Positions 17,998-26,420 of a stretch of DNA of 64,000 bases are shown in pieces. The translations under genes were made by a program, and so were the position numbers. The DNA is from Shinella zoogloeoides (GTDB lineage: Bacteria > Pseudomonadota > Alphaproteobacteria > Rhizobiales > Rhizobiaceae), in contig NZ_CP131130.1 in NCBI RefSeq assembly GCF_033705735.1, forward strand, positions 186,001 to 250,000, written 5' to 3'. Each line of letters begins with the position of its first letter. Position 1 is the first letter of the stretch. Below the pieces are notes generated by a model. The model ran no database searches. It had not been told where the DNA came from and worked only from the letters and a program-made list of their open reading frames with translations.

Positions 17998-18849
17998 ATG
18001 ATCACGAAGACCAACAAGATCGCCTTCCAGGGCGAGTTCGGCGCGAATTCCGACATGGCGAGCCGCGACATGTTCCCGAACATGGAGCCGCTGCCCTGCC
18101 AGACCTTCGAGGATGCGTTCCTTGCCGTCGAGAACGGCGATGCCGATCTCGGCATGATCCCGATCGAGAACACGATTGCCGGCCGCGTCGCCGACATCCA
18201 TCATCTTCTGCCGGAATCGCGCCTGCACATCGTCGGCGAATATTTCATGCCGATCCGCTTCCAGCTCATGGTGCTGCCGGGCGTGACGAAGGACGAGGTC
18301 CGCACGGTCCACAGCCATATCCACGCGCTCGGCCAGTGCCGCAAGATCGTCCGCCTCAACGGCTGGAAGCCGGTGATCGCGGGCGACACGGCGGGCGCGG
18401 CCAAGCTGGTCTCGGAGACCGGCGACCGCACCATGGCGGCGCTCGCCCCGCGCCTTGCCGCCGACCTCTACGGCCTGTCGATCATCGCCGAGAATGTCGA
18501 GGACACGGAGAGCAACGTCACCCGCTTCGTCGTGCTCTCGCGCGATCCGGTGCCGGTCGTGCGCGACGGCGACGAGACCATCGTCACCACCTTCGTCTTC
18601 AACGTGCGCAACATCCCCGCCGCGCTCTACAAGGCGATGGGCGGCTTCGCCACCAACGGCATCAACATGACGAAGCTGGAAAGCTACCAGATCGGCGGCA
18701 AGTTCTACGCCACGCAGTTCTATGCCGATATCGAGGGCCATCCGGACGACCTGCCGGTGCGCCGCGCGCTGGAGGAACTGCGCTTCTTCTCGGAAAAGGT
18801 CCGCATCCTCGGCACCTATCGCGCGCATCCGATGCGCAGCGCGTTCTGA
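17998..18849 (+). CDS. pheA: Prephenate dehydratase
   Basis: Converts prephenate to phenylpyruvate in phenylalanine synthesis. 283 residues: a periplasmic-binding-like catalytic domain (residues about 5-185) with FQGEFGANSDMA, MIPIENTIAGRVADIHHLL and the NVTRFVVLSR motif containing the catalytic Thr-Arg-Phe, then a C-terminal ACT regulatory domain (VFNVRNIPAALYKAM.., KLESYQIGGKFYATQFYADIEG) that in this family binds phenylalanine for feedback control. It has no chorismate mutase domain, so it is the monofunctional form. It is likely co-transcribed with kdsB. Confidence 0.95.
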   Translation: MITKTNKIAFQGEFGANSDMASRDMFPNMEPLPCQTFEDAFLAVENGDADLGMIPIENTIAGRVADIHHLLPESRLHIVGEYFMPIRFQLMVLPGVTKDEVRTVHSHIHALGQCRKIVRLNGWKPVIAGDTAGAAKLVSETGDRTMAALAPRLAADLYGLSIIAENVEDTESNVTRFVVLSRDPVPVVRDGDETIVTTFVFNVRNIPAALYKAMGGFATNGINMTKLESYQIGGKFYATQFYADIEGHPDDLPVRRALEELRFFSEKVRILGTYRAHPMRSAF

Positions 18850-18878
18850 GCGATTTGCCGGGAACTTGACGATCGTCA

Positions 18879-18900
18879 GGCGGCGCGGAACCGCGCCGCC
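18879..18900 (+). terminator. GC hairpin after pheA
   Basis: A perfect ten-base stem, GGCGGCGCGG-AA-CCGCGCCGCC, 30 bases after the pheA stop. There is no good T-tract, so termination would be weak or factor-dependent; it could also be an mRNA 3' stabiliser. Confidence 0.45.
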
Positions 18901-18932
18901 GCGTGGGCATTTTCCATGGAAAGGAGATGCCC

Positions 18933-19169
18933 ATGCGTACGATCACCTATATTACCATTCTCGTATCGATGATGGTGAACGCCGTCGTCTTCGGTGCCGG
19001 CGCCATCGCCATCCTCACCGTTCCGGTCCTCAACGAGCACGCGAAATACCTGCTGCCGGCCTGGATCGTCGTCACCTTCCTCGTCAGCCCGGTCATCGCG
19101 CGCTTCATGGCGCCGAGCCTCAGGCTGCGCGAGCATCCCGGCGACCAGCCGCATCTCGGCCTGCGCTGA
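18933..19169 (+). CDS. Small two-helix membrane protein, unknown function
   Basis: 78 residues from ATG 18933, which has an AAGGAG SD six bases upstream; the in-frame ATG at 18927 abuts the SD and is unlikely. Two hydrophobic helices are visible (about residues 4-32 and 38-56, the second containing LLPAWIVVTFLVSPVIARFMAP), followed by a short polar tail (LRLREHPGDQPHLGLR). The stop abuts the 3' end of the convergent nudC. I do not recognise the family. Confidence 0.65.
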   Translation: MRTITYITILVSMMVNAVVFGAGAIAILTVPVLNEHAKYLLPAWIVVTFLVSPVIARFMAPSLRLREHPGDQPHLGLR

Positions 19170-20144
19170 TCAGTCGTCCCAGTCGAGCCAGTCGCGCATC
19201 AGCCGGTGCGCGATGGCGCCCTTCGGCGGCGGCGTCGTCATGCCGGGCGCGACGCCCGACAGCGCGCCGCGCGCCACCATCGCCGCCGTCTCCTCGCGGG
19301 TGAACCAGCGGCAGTCCTCCAGTTCCGTTTCGTCGCGGCGGATGTCGAAGGAGATCGCCTCGCCATAGCAGCCGATCATCAGCGAATGCGGCATCGGCCA
19401 GGGCTGCGAGGCGTGGTAGCGCACGCGGCCGACCTTGATGCCGGATTCCTCGAAGGTCTCGCGGCGCACGGTATGCTCGATCGTCTCGCCCGGCTCCAGG
19501 AAGCCGGCGAGGCAGGAATACATGCCCTCCGGGAAATGCGGCGAGCGGCCGAGCAGGCACAGGTCCCGCTCGAGATCGATGACCAGCATGATGGCGACCG
19601 GGTCGGTGCGCGGAAAGATCGTGTGGTTGCAGGCCTCGCAGACGCGGCGGTAGCCGCCGATCTCCGAGCGGGTCGGCGAACCGCACTTGCCGCAGAAGCG
19701 GTTGTTGCCGTTCCAGGTCATCAGGCTGGAGGCCTGGGCGAACTGGCCGAGCAGGTCGTCGTCGAGCATCTGCTGGCGGTAGAGCGTGCGTCCGTCGGCC
19801 GCCTTCAGCGGCTCCTGCAGCGTATCGGGATCGGCCGTGACGGGGATCGCCAGCCGCGGCTCGCCGTTCTTCAGGTAGCCGAGCAGGATGGCGTCCTCGG
19901 GCATCGGCCCAAGTTCGGCGAGCTCGTAGGGCGCAAAGAGCGGATCGATGATCTTCTCGTCGTGCTTGACGACCAGCTTGCCGCCGGCCAGCGCGAAGGC
20001 ATGCACGTTCTCCGCCTTGAAAGCCTGCTCCAGGCAGTCCGGCGCGCGGTGCTCCGACTGGCGGTCGAGGCTGTTTTCCGCAAAGGCCACCATGGTGCTG
20101 GGTTCCGGATGCGGGCGGTAGAGATCGAAAAGCGATGGCTTCAT
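19170..20144 (-). CDS. nudC: NAD(+) diphosphatase / RNA decapping Nudix hydrolase
   Basis: 324 residues. Order: N-terminal NUDIX-like domain, a zinc ribbon with four Cys (FCGKCGSPT...RVCEACNH), then the catalytic Nudix domain with GFLEPGETIEHTVRRETFEE and the SQPWPMPHSLM motif that distinguishes NADH pyrophosphatases. The enzyme hydrolyses NAD(H) and NAD-capped RNA 5' ends. The ATG at 20144 overlaps the stop of the upstream HIT gene (ATGA). An open frame extending further upstream is a shadow of the HIT gene. Confidence 0.93.
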   Translation of the reverse strand: MKPSLFDLYRPHPEPSTMVAFAENSLDRQSEHRAPDCLEQAFKAENVHAFALAGGKLVVKHDEKIIDPLFAPYELAELGPMPEDAILLGYLKNGEPRLAIPVTADPDTLQEPLKAADGRTLYRQQMLDDDLLGQFAQASSLMTWNGNNRFCGKCGSPTRSEIGGYRRVCEACNHTIFPRTDPVAIMLVIDLERDLCLLGRSPHFPEGMYSCLAGFLEPGETIEHTVRRETFEESGIKVGRVRYHASQPWPMPHSLMIGCYGEAISFDIRRDETELEDCRWFTREETAAMVARGALSGVAPGMTTPPPKGAIAHRLMRDWLDWDD

Positions 20145-20572
20145 GGGGTCAGTGCGTCCAGCAGCTTGGCGGCGAAAGCCTTGGTTTCCTCGGCCGAGCG
20201 CGGCTCGGCGGTGCCGTGGCCCCAGATGGGGCCGGGCCAGTTCGGGTCGCCCTCGCTGCGCGCGACGACATGCACATGGAGCTGGCGGACGATGTTGCCG
20301 AGCGCGCCGGTGTTGATCTTCGTCGCGCCGGTCACCGTCTTCAACGCCTCGGCCACGAGATTGGTCTCGAAGGTCAGCATGGTCTGGTCGAGCGGCGTCA
20401 GGTCGAAGACCTCGCTGACATCCGCGCGCTGTGGCACGAGCACCAGCCACGGCCAGCGTCTGTCCTTCATGAGGCGCAGCTCGCACAGGCCGATCCTCGT
20501 TACGAGATCGCTGTCGCGAACCAGCCGTTCGTCAGGTCGAAAATCGCTCAAGGGGTCCTCCCGAATGCTCAT
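20141..20572 (-). CDS. HIT-family nucleotide-binding protein
   Basis: 143 residues. The histidine-triad region reads GNIVRQLHVHVVARSEGDPNWPGP: the triad is His-Val-His-Val-Val, with the third His not in the canonical place. This variant occurs in the alphaproteobacterial HIT group usually found next to nudC. Likely a nucleotide hydrolase or nucleotidyltransferase-like protein. It is coupled to nudC by a four-base overlap, suggesting joint nucleotide-pool clean-up. Substrate unknown. Confidence 0.85.
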   Translation of the reverse strand: MSIREDPLSDFRPDERLVRDSDLVTRIGLCELRLMKDRRWPWLVLVPQRADVSEVFDLTPLDQTMLTFETNLVAEALKTVTGATKINTGALGNIVRQLHVHVVARSEGDPNWPGPIWGHGTAEPRSAEETKAFAAKLLDALTP

Positions 20573-20674
20573 TGCAACGCACTACCAGCAAAAGCGTAAA
20601 GCGGATTTACGTCCGGTACAGACGATTCATGCCACGCACCCGATTTCGCTCCAACAGTTTTTTATCGCCTCCGC

Positions 20675-20703
20675 TTGCATTCGGATGGAATATTGCCGAT
20701 ATG
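20675..20703 (+). promoter_or_regulatory. Promoter of the SRP RNA gene
   Basis: -35-like TTGCAT (20675-20680), 17-base spacer, -10-like GATATG (20698-20703); the predicted start coincides with the 5' end of the folded SRP RNA. Confidence 0.6.
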
Positions 20704-20707
20704 GGGA

Positions 20708-20809
20708 GTGGGAGGTTGGTGGTGGACGAGCCACTCGCCAACCGGGTCAGGTCCGGAAGGAAGCAGCCCTAACGAGCCCCGGCACGGGTCATCGTGCCAG
20801 CCTCCCACC
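20708..20809 (+). ncRNA. ffs: Signal recognition particle 4.5S RNA
   Basis: About 100 nt, the small bacterial SRP RNA type. The ends pair (GTGGGAGG at 20708-20715 with CCTCCCAC at 20801-20808). The near-invariant core containing GGTCAGGTCCGGAAGGAAGC and the AGCCC element binds Ffh and carries the GGAA tetraloop of domain IV. Location directly upstream of dnaX is the usual place in rhizobia. Exact 5' and 3' ends are estimated from base pairing. Confidence 0.95.
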
Positions 20810-20852
20810 TTTCCGTCCTGTCGGGACAGACGTTCGATTAACGGCAGGGTCG

Positions 20853-22727
20853 ATGAGCGACGCAACCTCAAATCCGTCCACCGAGAAGCCGGCCGCCTAC
20901 CGGGTGCTTGCCCGCAAGTATCGCCCGAAGGACTTCTCCGACCTCATGGTCGGCCAGGAGCCGATGGTCCGCACGCTGACCAACGCCTTCGAGACCGGCC
21001 GCATCGCCCAGGCCTATATGCTGACCGGCGTGCGCGGCGTCGGCAAGACGACGACCGCCCGCATCCTCGCCCGCGCGCTGAACTACAAGACGCCGGAGAT
21101 CGACAAGCCGACCATCGACCTTCGTGTGCCCGGCGAGCACTGCCAGGCGATCATGGAAGGCCGCCATGTCGACGTCATCGAGATGGATGCCGCCTCCCAT
21201 ACCGGCATCGACGACATCCGCGAGATCATCGAGCAGGTGCGCTACCGCCCCGTCTCGGCGCGCTATAAAGTCTATATCATCGACGAAGTGCACATGCTCT
21301 CCACGCAGGCCTTCAACGGCCTCTTGAAGACGCTGGAAGAGCCGCCGGAGCATGTGAAGTTCATCTTCGCGACGACGGAAATCCGCAAGGTTCCGATTAC
21401 CGTCCTGTCGCGCTGCCAGCGTTTCGACCTGCGCCGCATCGGCGCGTCGGATCTCGTCGGCCTCTTCACCACCATCCTCGGCAAGGAAGGCGTCGAGTTC
21501 GAGCCGGACGCGCTCGCCATGGTCGCCCGCGCGGCCGAGGGCTCGGCACGCGACGGCCTGTCGCTGCTCGACCAGGCGATCGCCCATGGCGCGGGCCGCG
21601 TCGAGGTCGATGCCGTACGCTCCATGCTCGGCCTTGCCGACCGCGCCCGCATCGTCGATCTCTTCGAGCACATCGTGAAGGGCGACGCGGCGGCGGCGCT
21701 GGCCGAGTTCGCCGCACAGTACGAGGCGGGCGCCAGCCCCTCCGTGGTGCTGACGGACCTCGCCGACTTCACCCATCTCGTCACCCGCATGAAATATGTG
21801 CCCGACGCTGCCGGCGACCAGTCGCTGAGCGAGATCGAGCGCACGCGCGGCGTCGAGTTCGCCAATTCCATTGCCGTCACCGCGCTTTCGCGCATGTGGC
21901 AGATGCTGCTGAAGGGCATTCCGGAAACGGAGGCCTCCAGCCGTCCGGCGGGCGCCGCCGAAATGGTCATCATCCGCCTTGCCCACGCCGCCAACCTTCC
22001 CTCGCCGGAAGAGGCCGCGCGCCGGCTCGCCGAGCTTTCGAGCGGCGAGGGCGGCGGCAATGGCGGCCGCGCGCCGCAATCCGGCGCTTCTTCCGGCCAG
22101 CCCTCGGCGCAGGCGTCCGTTTCCGCCGTCGCGCGCCAGCCCGATGCACCGCTGCGCGCCCAGTCGAACGGCGCGACCATGCTGCGCGCCGTGCCGCAGG
22201 CCGAGCCGGCGCCCCAGCCCGTCGGCCGCACCGAGGCCGCGCCTGCCGAACAGCCGGCCGTCAAGCCGAAAGTGCCGGTCCAGTCGATCTCCGACATCGC
22301 CGATCTCTGCACGAAGAACCGCGACATCCGCCTGCGCGCCCTCGTGCGCGCCTTCGTGCGCCCCGTCAGCGTCGAGCCCGGCAAGCTGGAAATCGGCCTT
22401 GCTCAGGATGCCCCCAAGTCGCTTGTCCCCGATCTCCAGAACCGGCTTCTGGAATGGACCGGCATCCGCTGGCTGGTGATCCTTTCGCGGGAGGCCGGCG
22501 GGCCGACCCTGTCGGAAGCCGAAACCATGGCGCAGGAAGCGCGTGTCGCTGATGCCCGCCAGGACCCCGACGTCGCCGCCATCCTGCAGCGCTTCCCCGG
22601 CGCCAAGATCACCGACGTGCGCATCAAGGTGCAGGAGACGGAAGACGAGGCCGAGACCGTCGAGGCCGTGGCCGCCGCCGAATCCGCCGAGGGCGACATC
22701 CTGCCCGGCGACGATATAGAACATTGA
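20853..22727 (+). CDS. dnaX: DNA polymerase III subunit gamma/tau
   Basis: Clamp-loader ATPase of the replisome, 624 residues. The AAA+ core has Walker [13 protein letters not shown] (residues about 59-70), Walker [10 protein letters not shown], and sensor segments [12 protein letters not shown] and [10 protein letters not shown]. The zinc module of E. coli DnaX (four Cys after LN) is absent: the equivalent stretch has a single Cys ([10 protein letters not shown]). Residues about 395-480 form an Ala/Pro/Gln-rich linker, followed by a C-terminal tau-like domain. ATG 20853 lies 44 bases after the SRP RNA. The long open frame upstream of it is a shadow of nudC/HIT. No obvious slippery A-run for producing gamma was seen. 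Confidence 0.95.
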   Translation: MSDATSNPSTEKPAAYRVLARKYRPKDFSDLMVGQEPMVRTLTNAFETGRIAQAYMLTGVRGVGKTTTARILARALNYKTPEIDKPTIDLRVPGEHCQAIMEGRHVDVIEMDAASHTGIDDIREIIEQVRYRPVSARYKVYIIDEVHMLSTQAFNGLLKTLEEPPEHVKFIFATTEIRKVPITVLSRCQRFDLRRIGASDLVGLFTTILGKEGVEFEPDALAMVARAAEGSARDGLSLLDQAIAHGAGRVEVDAVRSMLGLADRARIVDLFEHIVKGDAAAALAEFAAQYEAGASPSVVLTDLADFTHLVTRMKYVPDAAGDQSLSEIERTRGVEFANSIAVTALSRMWQMLLKGIPETEASSRPAGAAEMVIIRLAHAANLPSPEEAARRLAELSSGEGGGNGGRAPQSGASSGQPSAQASVSAVARQPDAPLRAQSNGATMLRAVPQAEPAPQPVGRTEAAPAEQPAVKPKVPVQSISDIADLCTKNRDIRLRALVRAFVRPVSVEPGKLEIGLAQDAPKSLVPDLQNRLLEWTGIRWLVILSREAGGPTLSEAETMAQEARVADARQDPDVAAILQRFPGAKITDVRIKVQETEDEAETVEAVAAAESAEGDILPGDDIEH

Positions 22728-22755
22728 TATAGTCAGAGACGAAGAGGAGAGGCCG

Positions 22756-23079
22756 ATGCGCGACATCATGGGCATGATGGGCAAGGTCAAGGAAATGCAG
22801 GCCAAGATGGAGAAGATGCAGGAGGAGATCGCCGCGCTCGAAGTGAGCGGCACCTCCGGCGGCGGCCTCGTCTCCGTCACGCTCGACGGCAAGGGCACGC
22901 TGAAGGGCCTGAAGATCGATCCCTCGCTCTTCAAGGAAGACGATGTCGAGATTCTCGAGGACCTGATCGTCGCCGCCCACAAGGACGCGAAGGAAAAGGC
23001 GGAAGCTCAGGCCGCCGAGAAGACCAAGGCGTTGACCGCCGGCCTGCCGATCCCGCCCGGCTTCAAACTGCCGTTCTGA
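22756..23079 (+). CDS. YbaB/EbfC nucleoid-associated protein
   Basis: 107 residues: [20 protein letters not shown] coiled N-terminal helix, then [28 protein letters not shown] and a C-terminal [16 protein letters not shown] helix, all typical of the dimeric YbaB/EbfC DNA-binding family. It lies 28 bases after dnaX with an SD (GAGGAGAGG), matching the widely conserved dnaX-ybaB-recR cluster. Confidence 0.93.
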   Translation: MRDIMGMMGKVKEMQAKMEKMQEEIAALEVSGTSGGGLVSVTLDGKGTLKGLKIDPSLFKEDDVEILEDLIVAAHKDAKEKAEAQAAEKTKALTAGLPIPPGFKLPF

Positions 23080-23113
23080 TCCTGTAGGTTTAGGGCTCCG
23101 AGGAGGAATACCC

Positions 23114-23725
23114 ATGAGCCTGACGACCCTGCTTGTCTTTGCCGGCGCGCTGATGATGGCGGCCGGCTCGCCCGGCCCGAGCATCGCCGCTCTGGTCGCC
23201 CGCGTGCTGTCCCGCGGGCCGAGGGACGTGCTTCCCTTCCTCGCCGCCATGTGGGTCGGCGAGGGCGTCTGGCTCACCTGCGCCGTGCTCGGCCTTGCCG
23301 CCATCGCCGAGACCTTCCAGGCCGCCTTCGTCGCCATCAAGTGGCTCGGCGTCGCCTATCTCCTCTATCTCGCCTGGAAGATGTGGTCCGCGCCAACCGA
23401 TACGGGCGAGGAGGCCTTGCCCGAGGCGCGCTCGGGCGTAAAGCTCTTCTTCGCCGGGCTGACGGTGACGCTCGGCAATCCCAAGATCATGATGTTCTAT
23501 GTCGCGCTGCTGCCGGCGATCATCGATCTTGGCGCCGTCACGCTCGCCGGCTGGGCGGAACTGGTGGCGACCATGTTCGTCGTGCTCGTCGCCATCGATC
23601 TTGCCTGGGTCTTCCTCGCGTCGCGCGCCCGGCTGTTCCTGAAGAGCCCGCGCGCCGTGCGCATCGCCAACCGTGTCAGCGCCGGCACCATGGCCGGTGC
23701 CGCGGCCGCCATCGCCACCCGCTGA
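23114..23725 (+). CDS. LysE/RhtB-family amino-acid exporter
   Basis: 203 residues with about six hydrophobic segments. The ASPGPSIAAL (SPGP) motif after the first helix and the FFAGLTVTLGNPKIMMFYVALLP segment with GNPK are standard for LysE/RhtB exporters. A strong SD (GAGGAGGAA) precedes ATG 23114. The gene is inserted between ybaB and recR, normally neighbours; its 3' end is immediately convergent with the MOSC gene. Substrate unknown. Confidence 0.88.
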   Translation: MSLTTLLVFAGALMMAAGSPGPSIAALVARVLSRGPRDVLPFLAAMWVGEGVWLTCAVLGLAAIAETFQAAFVAIKWLGVAYLLYLAWKMWSAPTDTGEEALPEARSGVKLFFAGLTVTLGNPKIMMFYVALLPAIIDLGAVTLAGWAELVATMFVVLVAIDLAWVFLASRARLFLKSPRAVRIANRVSAGTMAGAAAAIATR

Positions 23726-24340
23726 TCAGCCGGTGAGCGCCGCGCGCAGCTTGTCGTTGATCGGCGCGGCGAGGTAGCGGAGGCGGTCCTCCTCGGCAAG
23801 GTTTCGGCCGTAGGTGCGCAGCAGTTCCGGCATGGTGACGGGCTCGCCGTCGAAGGGCGTGTAGGTCACGGCATCGCCGGCCTGGATGACGCCGTCCCTC
23901 AGGACGCGGCAATAGAAGCCCGGCCGGCCCGCCTGCATGAAGCGTTTTGCAAAGGCCGGATCGCCCATCCGGGCGGTCAGCGTGCTGCAGGGAATGCGGG
24001 TGGAGGTCACTTCGAGGAGCACGCTCTCCGTCTCGAACCGGTCGCCGACGGACACGCTGCGGCTGTCGACGCCCGAGATGACGAGGTTTTCGCCGAAGGT
24101 GCCGGGCGCGACGGTGCGGCCGAGCTCCTTCGACCACCAGTCGAGATCGACGGAGCCGAGGCCGTAGACCGCCTGTTCCGGCCCGCCATGGTGCTTGCGG
24201 TTGCAGATGGCGTCGCCGAGAAGGCCCTCGCGGTCGACGACCACGGCCGCATCGGTCGGCGTCTTGAAAATGCCGGTCTTGTAGCTTTTGCCGGGAACCG
24301 GCCGGGCAAGGCCCGTGCATACCGCGACTATCCTGATCAG
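23726..24340 (-). CDS. MOSC-domain protein (YiiM-like)
   Basis: MOSC domain of the YiiM type (molybdenum cofactor sulfurase C-terminal fold), with NRKHHGGPEQAVYGLG, GTFGENLVISGVD and STRIPCSTL containing the family Cys, then a C-terminal three-helix extension (LLRTYGRNLAEEDRLRYL). YiiM-like proteins reduce N-hydroxylated bases with molybdenum cofactor. The start is uncertain: there is no in-frame ATG. A CTG at 24340 has a GGAGG SD five bases upstream and begins LIRIVAVCTG; a TTG at 24403 would overlap recR. Confidence 0.8.
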   Translation of the reverse strand: MIRIVAVCTGLARPVPGKSYKTGIFKTPTDAAVVVDREGLLGDAICNRKHHGGPEQAVYGLGSVDLDWWSKELGRTVAPGTFGENLVISGVDSRSVSVGDRFETESVLLEVTSTRIPCSTLTARMGDPAFAKRFMQAGRPGFYCRVLRDGVIQAGDAVTYTPFDGEPVTMPELLRTYGRNLAEEDRLRYLAAPINDKLRAALTG

Positions 24341-24396
24341 CGCTGCCTCCTGCGGGGTGGATTCCGTTTCCCCTTGATATGGGCTAGATACCGGCA

Positions 24397-25002
24397 ATGG
24401 CAAAACGAGTCACCGGCCCCGAAATCGAAAAACTCATCCAGCTTCTGGCGAAGGTGCCGGGCCTCGGGCCCCGCTCGGCGCGCCGCGCGGCGCTGCATCT
24501 CGTCAAGAAGAAGGACCAGCTTCTCGGCCCCCTCGCCGAGGCGATGGGCGAGGCGCATCGCAAGGTGCGCATCTGCTCCTGCTGCGGCAATGTCGATACC
24601 AGCGATCCCTGCACGGTCTGCACGGATGTGCGGCGCGACCAGTCGGTCATCATCGTCGTCGAGGACGTCTCCGACCTCTGGGCGCTGGAGCGCGCGGGCG
24701 CGATGAACGCGGCCTACCACGTTCTCGGCGGCACGCTCTCGCCTCTCGACGGCGTCGGGCCGGACGATCTCAACATCCGCGGCCTCGTCGACCGGGTGGC
24801 GAAAGGGGACGTGCGCGAGCTGATCATCGCCGTCAACGCGACCGTCGAGGGCCAGACGACGGCGCATTACATCACCGACCAGCTCTCCGGCCTCGACGTG
24901 AAGATCACGCGCCTCGCCCATGGCGTGCCGGTCGGCGGCGAGCTCGACTATCTCGACGAAGGCACCCTGACGGCGGCGCTGCGCGCCCGCACGGCGATCT
25001 GA
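24397..25002 (+). CDS. recR: Recombination mediator RecR
   Basis: 201 residues, standard length. Helix-hairpin-helix at [21 protein letters not shown]4 zinc finger [16 protein letters not shown] (residues about 66-81), TOPRIM domain with [12 protein letters not shown], and a C-terminal Walker-B-like segment [12 protein letters not shown]. It acts with RecF/RecO to load RecA on gapped DNA. Start ATG 24397 lies within the divergent MOSC gene's upstream region. Confidence 0.96.
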   Translation: MAKRVTGPEIEKLIQLLAKVPGLGPRSARRAALHLVKKKDQLLGPLAEAMGEAHRKVRICSCCGNVDTSDPCTVCTDVRRDQSVIIVVEDVSDLWALERAGAMNAAYHVLGGTLSPLDGVGPDDLNIRGLVDRVAKGDVRELIIAVNATVEGQTTAHYITDQLSGLDVKITRLAHGVPVGGELDYLDEGTLTAALRARTAI

Positions 25003-25017
25003 GGAAGGTTTTTGACG

Positions 25018-26397
25018 ATGCTTGGATGGCTGCGGCGTTTCACCCCCCTCTGCCCTGCCGGGCATCTCCCCCACAAGGGGGGAGATCGGCTGGGGGCGAG
25101 GCGGTGCCACGATTCAATCTCCCCCCCTGTGGGGGAGATGCCCGGCAGGGCAGAGGGGGGTATCGCAACCCGCCTCGTGCTCGCAATTGCCATGACCCTT
25201 GCCGCTCTCCCCGCCCATGCCGCCTCCAAGGCCGAGGTGGAGAAGATGTTCCGCGCCTGGATCGACAAGGACCTCTGGCCGTCCGCGCAGAAGGCCGGCG
25301 TCAGCGAGAAGACTTTCCGCGCCGCCATGCAGGGCGCGACGCTCAACTGGGACCTGCCCGATCTCGTGCCGCCCGGCTCCAGGCCGAAGAAGGAGCAGGC
25401 GCAGAGCCAGGCGGAGTTCTCCTCGCCGGGCGCCTATTTCTCCGAAAAGCGGCTACAGAGCCTCGCCGGCCGGGGAGGCAGCCTTGCCAGCACCCATGCC
25501 GCCACGCTGCGCAGGATCGAGAAGCGCTTCGGCGTGCCGGGCGAGGTCGTCCTTGCCGTTTGGGGCCGCGAATCCGGCTTCGGCAGCGCGAAGATCCCCT
25601 ATTCCGCCGTGGACGTGCTGGCGACGAAGGCCTTCATGTCGACGCGCAAGGACATGTTCCGCAAGGAGCTGATCGCCGCGCTCCATATCGTCGACGGCGG
25701 CGACCGCACGGTGGACCAGCTCAAGGGCTCCTGGGCCGGCGCGCTCGGCCAGCCGCAGTTCATGCCGACGAGCTTCCTGAAATATGCCGTCGATTTCGAC
25801 GGCGACGGCGTGCGCGACATCTGGGGCTCGGTGCCGGACAGCCTCGCCTCCATCGCCAACTACCTGGCGCAGAAGGGCTGGCAGGCCGGCCGCGGCTGGG
25901 GCTACGAGGTCTCCATTCCCGATGGCGTCTCCTGCGCGCAGGAGGGCCCCGACCTCGCCAAGCCGATCTCGGCCTGGGCATCGAGCGGCATCACGCGCAT
26001 TTCCGGCAAGGCGTTTCCCTCGGCAGAGGCGAAGGCATCCGGCATGATGCTGGTGCCGGCGGGAACGCACGGGCCGGAATTCATCGTCACGCCGAATTTC
26101 TACGTGATCAAGGAATACAACAATTCCGACCTCTACGCCCTCTTCATCGGCAATCTCGCCGACCGCATCGCCTTCGGCAGCGGCCCGTTCCGGGGCGAAT
26201 GGGGCGATGTCGGCAAGATGCTGCGCTCGGACGTGCTGGCCATGCAGAAGGCGCTCGTCGCCAAGGGCTACGATGTCGGCAAGGTCGACGGCCTGCCCGG
26301 CTACAAGACGCGCCGCTCGCTCGGCGACTGGCAGGCCAAGAGCGGCCTCGCGCCGACCTGCTACCCGGATGCCTCGCTGAAATCCCGGCTTCGCTGA
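25018..26397 (+). CDS. Lytic murein transglycosylase (MltB type, GH103) with in-frame repeat insertion in the leader
   Basis: 459 residues from ATG 25018, which has a strong SD (GAGGAAGG) nine bases upstream. The catalytic domain (about 75-380) includes VVLAVWGRESGFGSAKIP with catalytic Glu near residue 185, and GALGQPQFMPTSFLKYAVDFDGDG. The C-terminal region from about 395 is a peptidoglycan-binding domain (MQKALVAKGYDVGKVDGLPG). The leader is odd: residues 9-48 are encoded by a 120-bp palindromic repeat. Removing them joins MLGWLRRF to IATRLVLAIAMTLAALPAHA, a normal signal peptide. It cleaves glycan strands with formation of 1,6-anhydromuramic acid ends. Confidence 0.9.
   Translation: MLGWLRRFTPLCPAGHLPHKGGDRLGARRCHDSISPPVGEMPGRAEGGIATRLVLAIAMTLAALPAHAASKAEVEKMFRAWIDKDLWPSAQKAGVSEKTFRAAMQGATLNWDLPDLVPPGSRPKKEQAQSQAEFSSPGAYFSEKRLQSLAGRGGSLASTHAATLRRIEKRFGVPGEVVLAVWGRESGFGSAKIPYSAVDVLATKAFMSTRKDMFRKELIAALHIVDGGDRTVDQLKGSWAGALGQPQFMPTSFLKYAVDFDGDGVRDIWGSVPDSLASIANYLAQKGWQAGRGWGYEVSIPDGVSCAQEGPDLAKPISAWASSGITRISGKAFPSAEAKASGMMLVPAGTHGPEFIVTPNFYVIKEYNNSDLYALFIGNLADRIAFGSGPFRGEWGDVGKMLRSDVLAMQKALVAKGYDVGKVDGLPGYKTRRSLGDWQAKSGLAPTCYPDASLKSRLR
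25042..25161. repeat. 120-bp palindromic intergenic-type repeat inside a gene
   Basis: Perfect 33-base inverted arms at 25042-25074 and 25129-25161 (left arm begins ACCCCCCTCTGCCCTGCC), with a second near-perfect inner pair (25075-25086 against 25117-25128, AGGGGGGAGAT/ATCTCCCCCCC). Length is exactly 40 codons, so the reading frame of the transglycosylase is preserved. It resembles a palindromic element common between rhizobial genes and differs from the RIME-like units at 6812-7187. Confidence 0.85.
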
Positions 26398-26400
26398 CGC

Positions 26401-26420
26401 TTGAGGCGGCTCCGCCTCAA
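26401..26420. terminator. Hairpin between convergent genes
   Basis: TTGAGGCGG-CT-CCGCCTCAA, a perfect nine-base stem between the convergent transglycosylase and MFS genes, overlapping the MFS stop codon. There is no T-tract on either side, so its efficiency as a terminator is doubtful. Confidence 0.45.

Noticed and set aside
19206..20852. 549-codon N-terminal extension of dnaX
   Set aside because: It runs through nudC, the HIT gene and the SRP RNA on the opposite or same strand; the true start is ATG 20853, where the conserved AAA+ domain begins shortly after.
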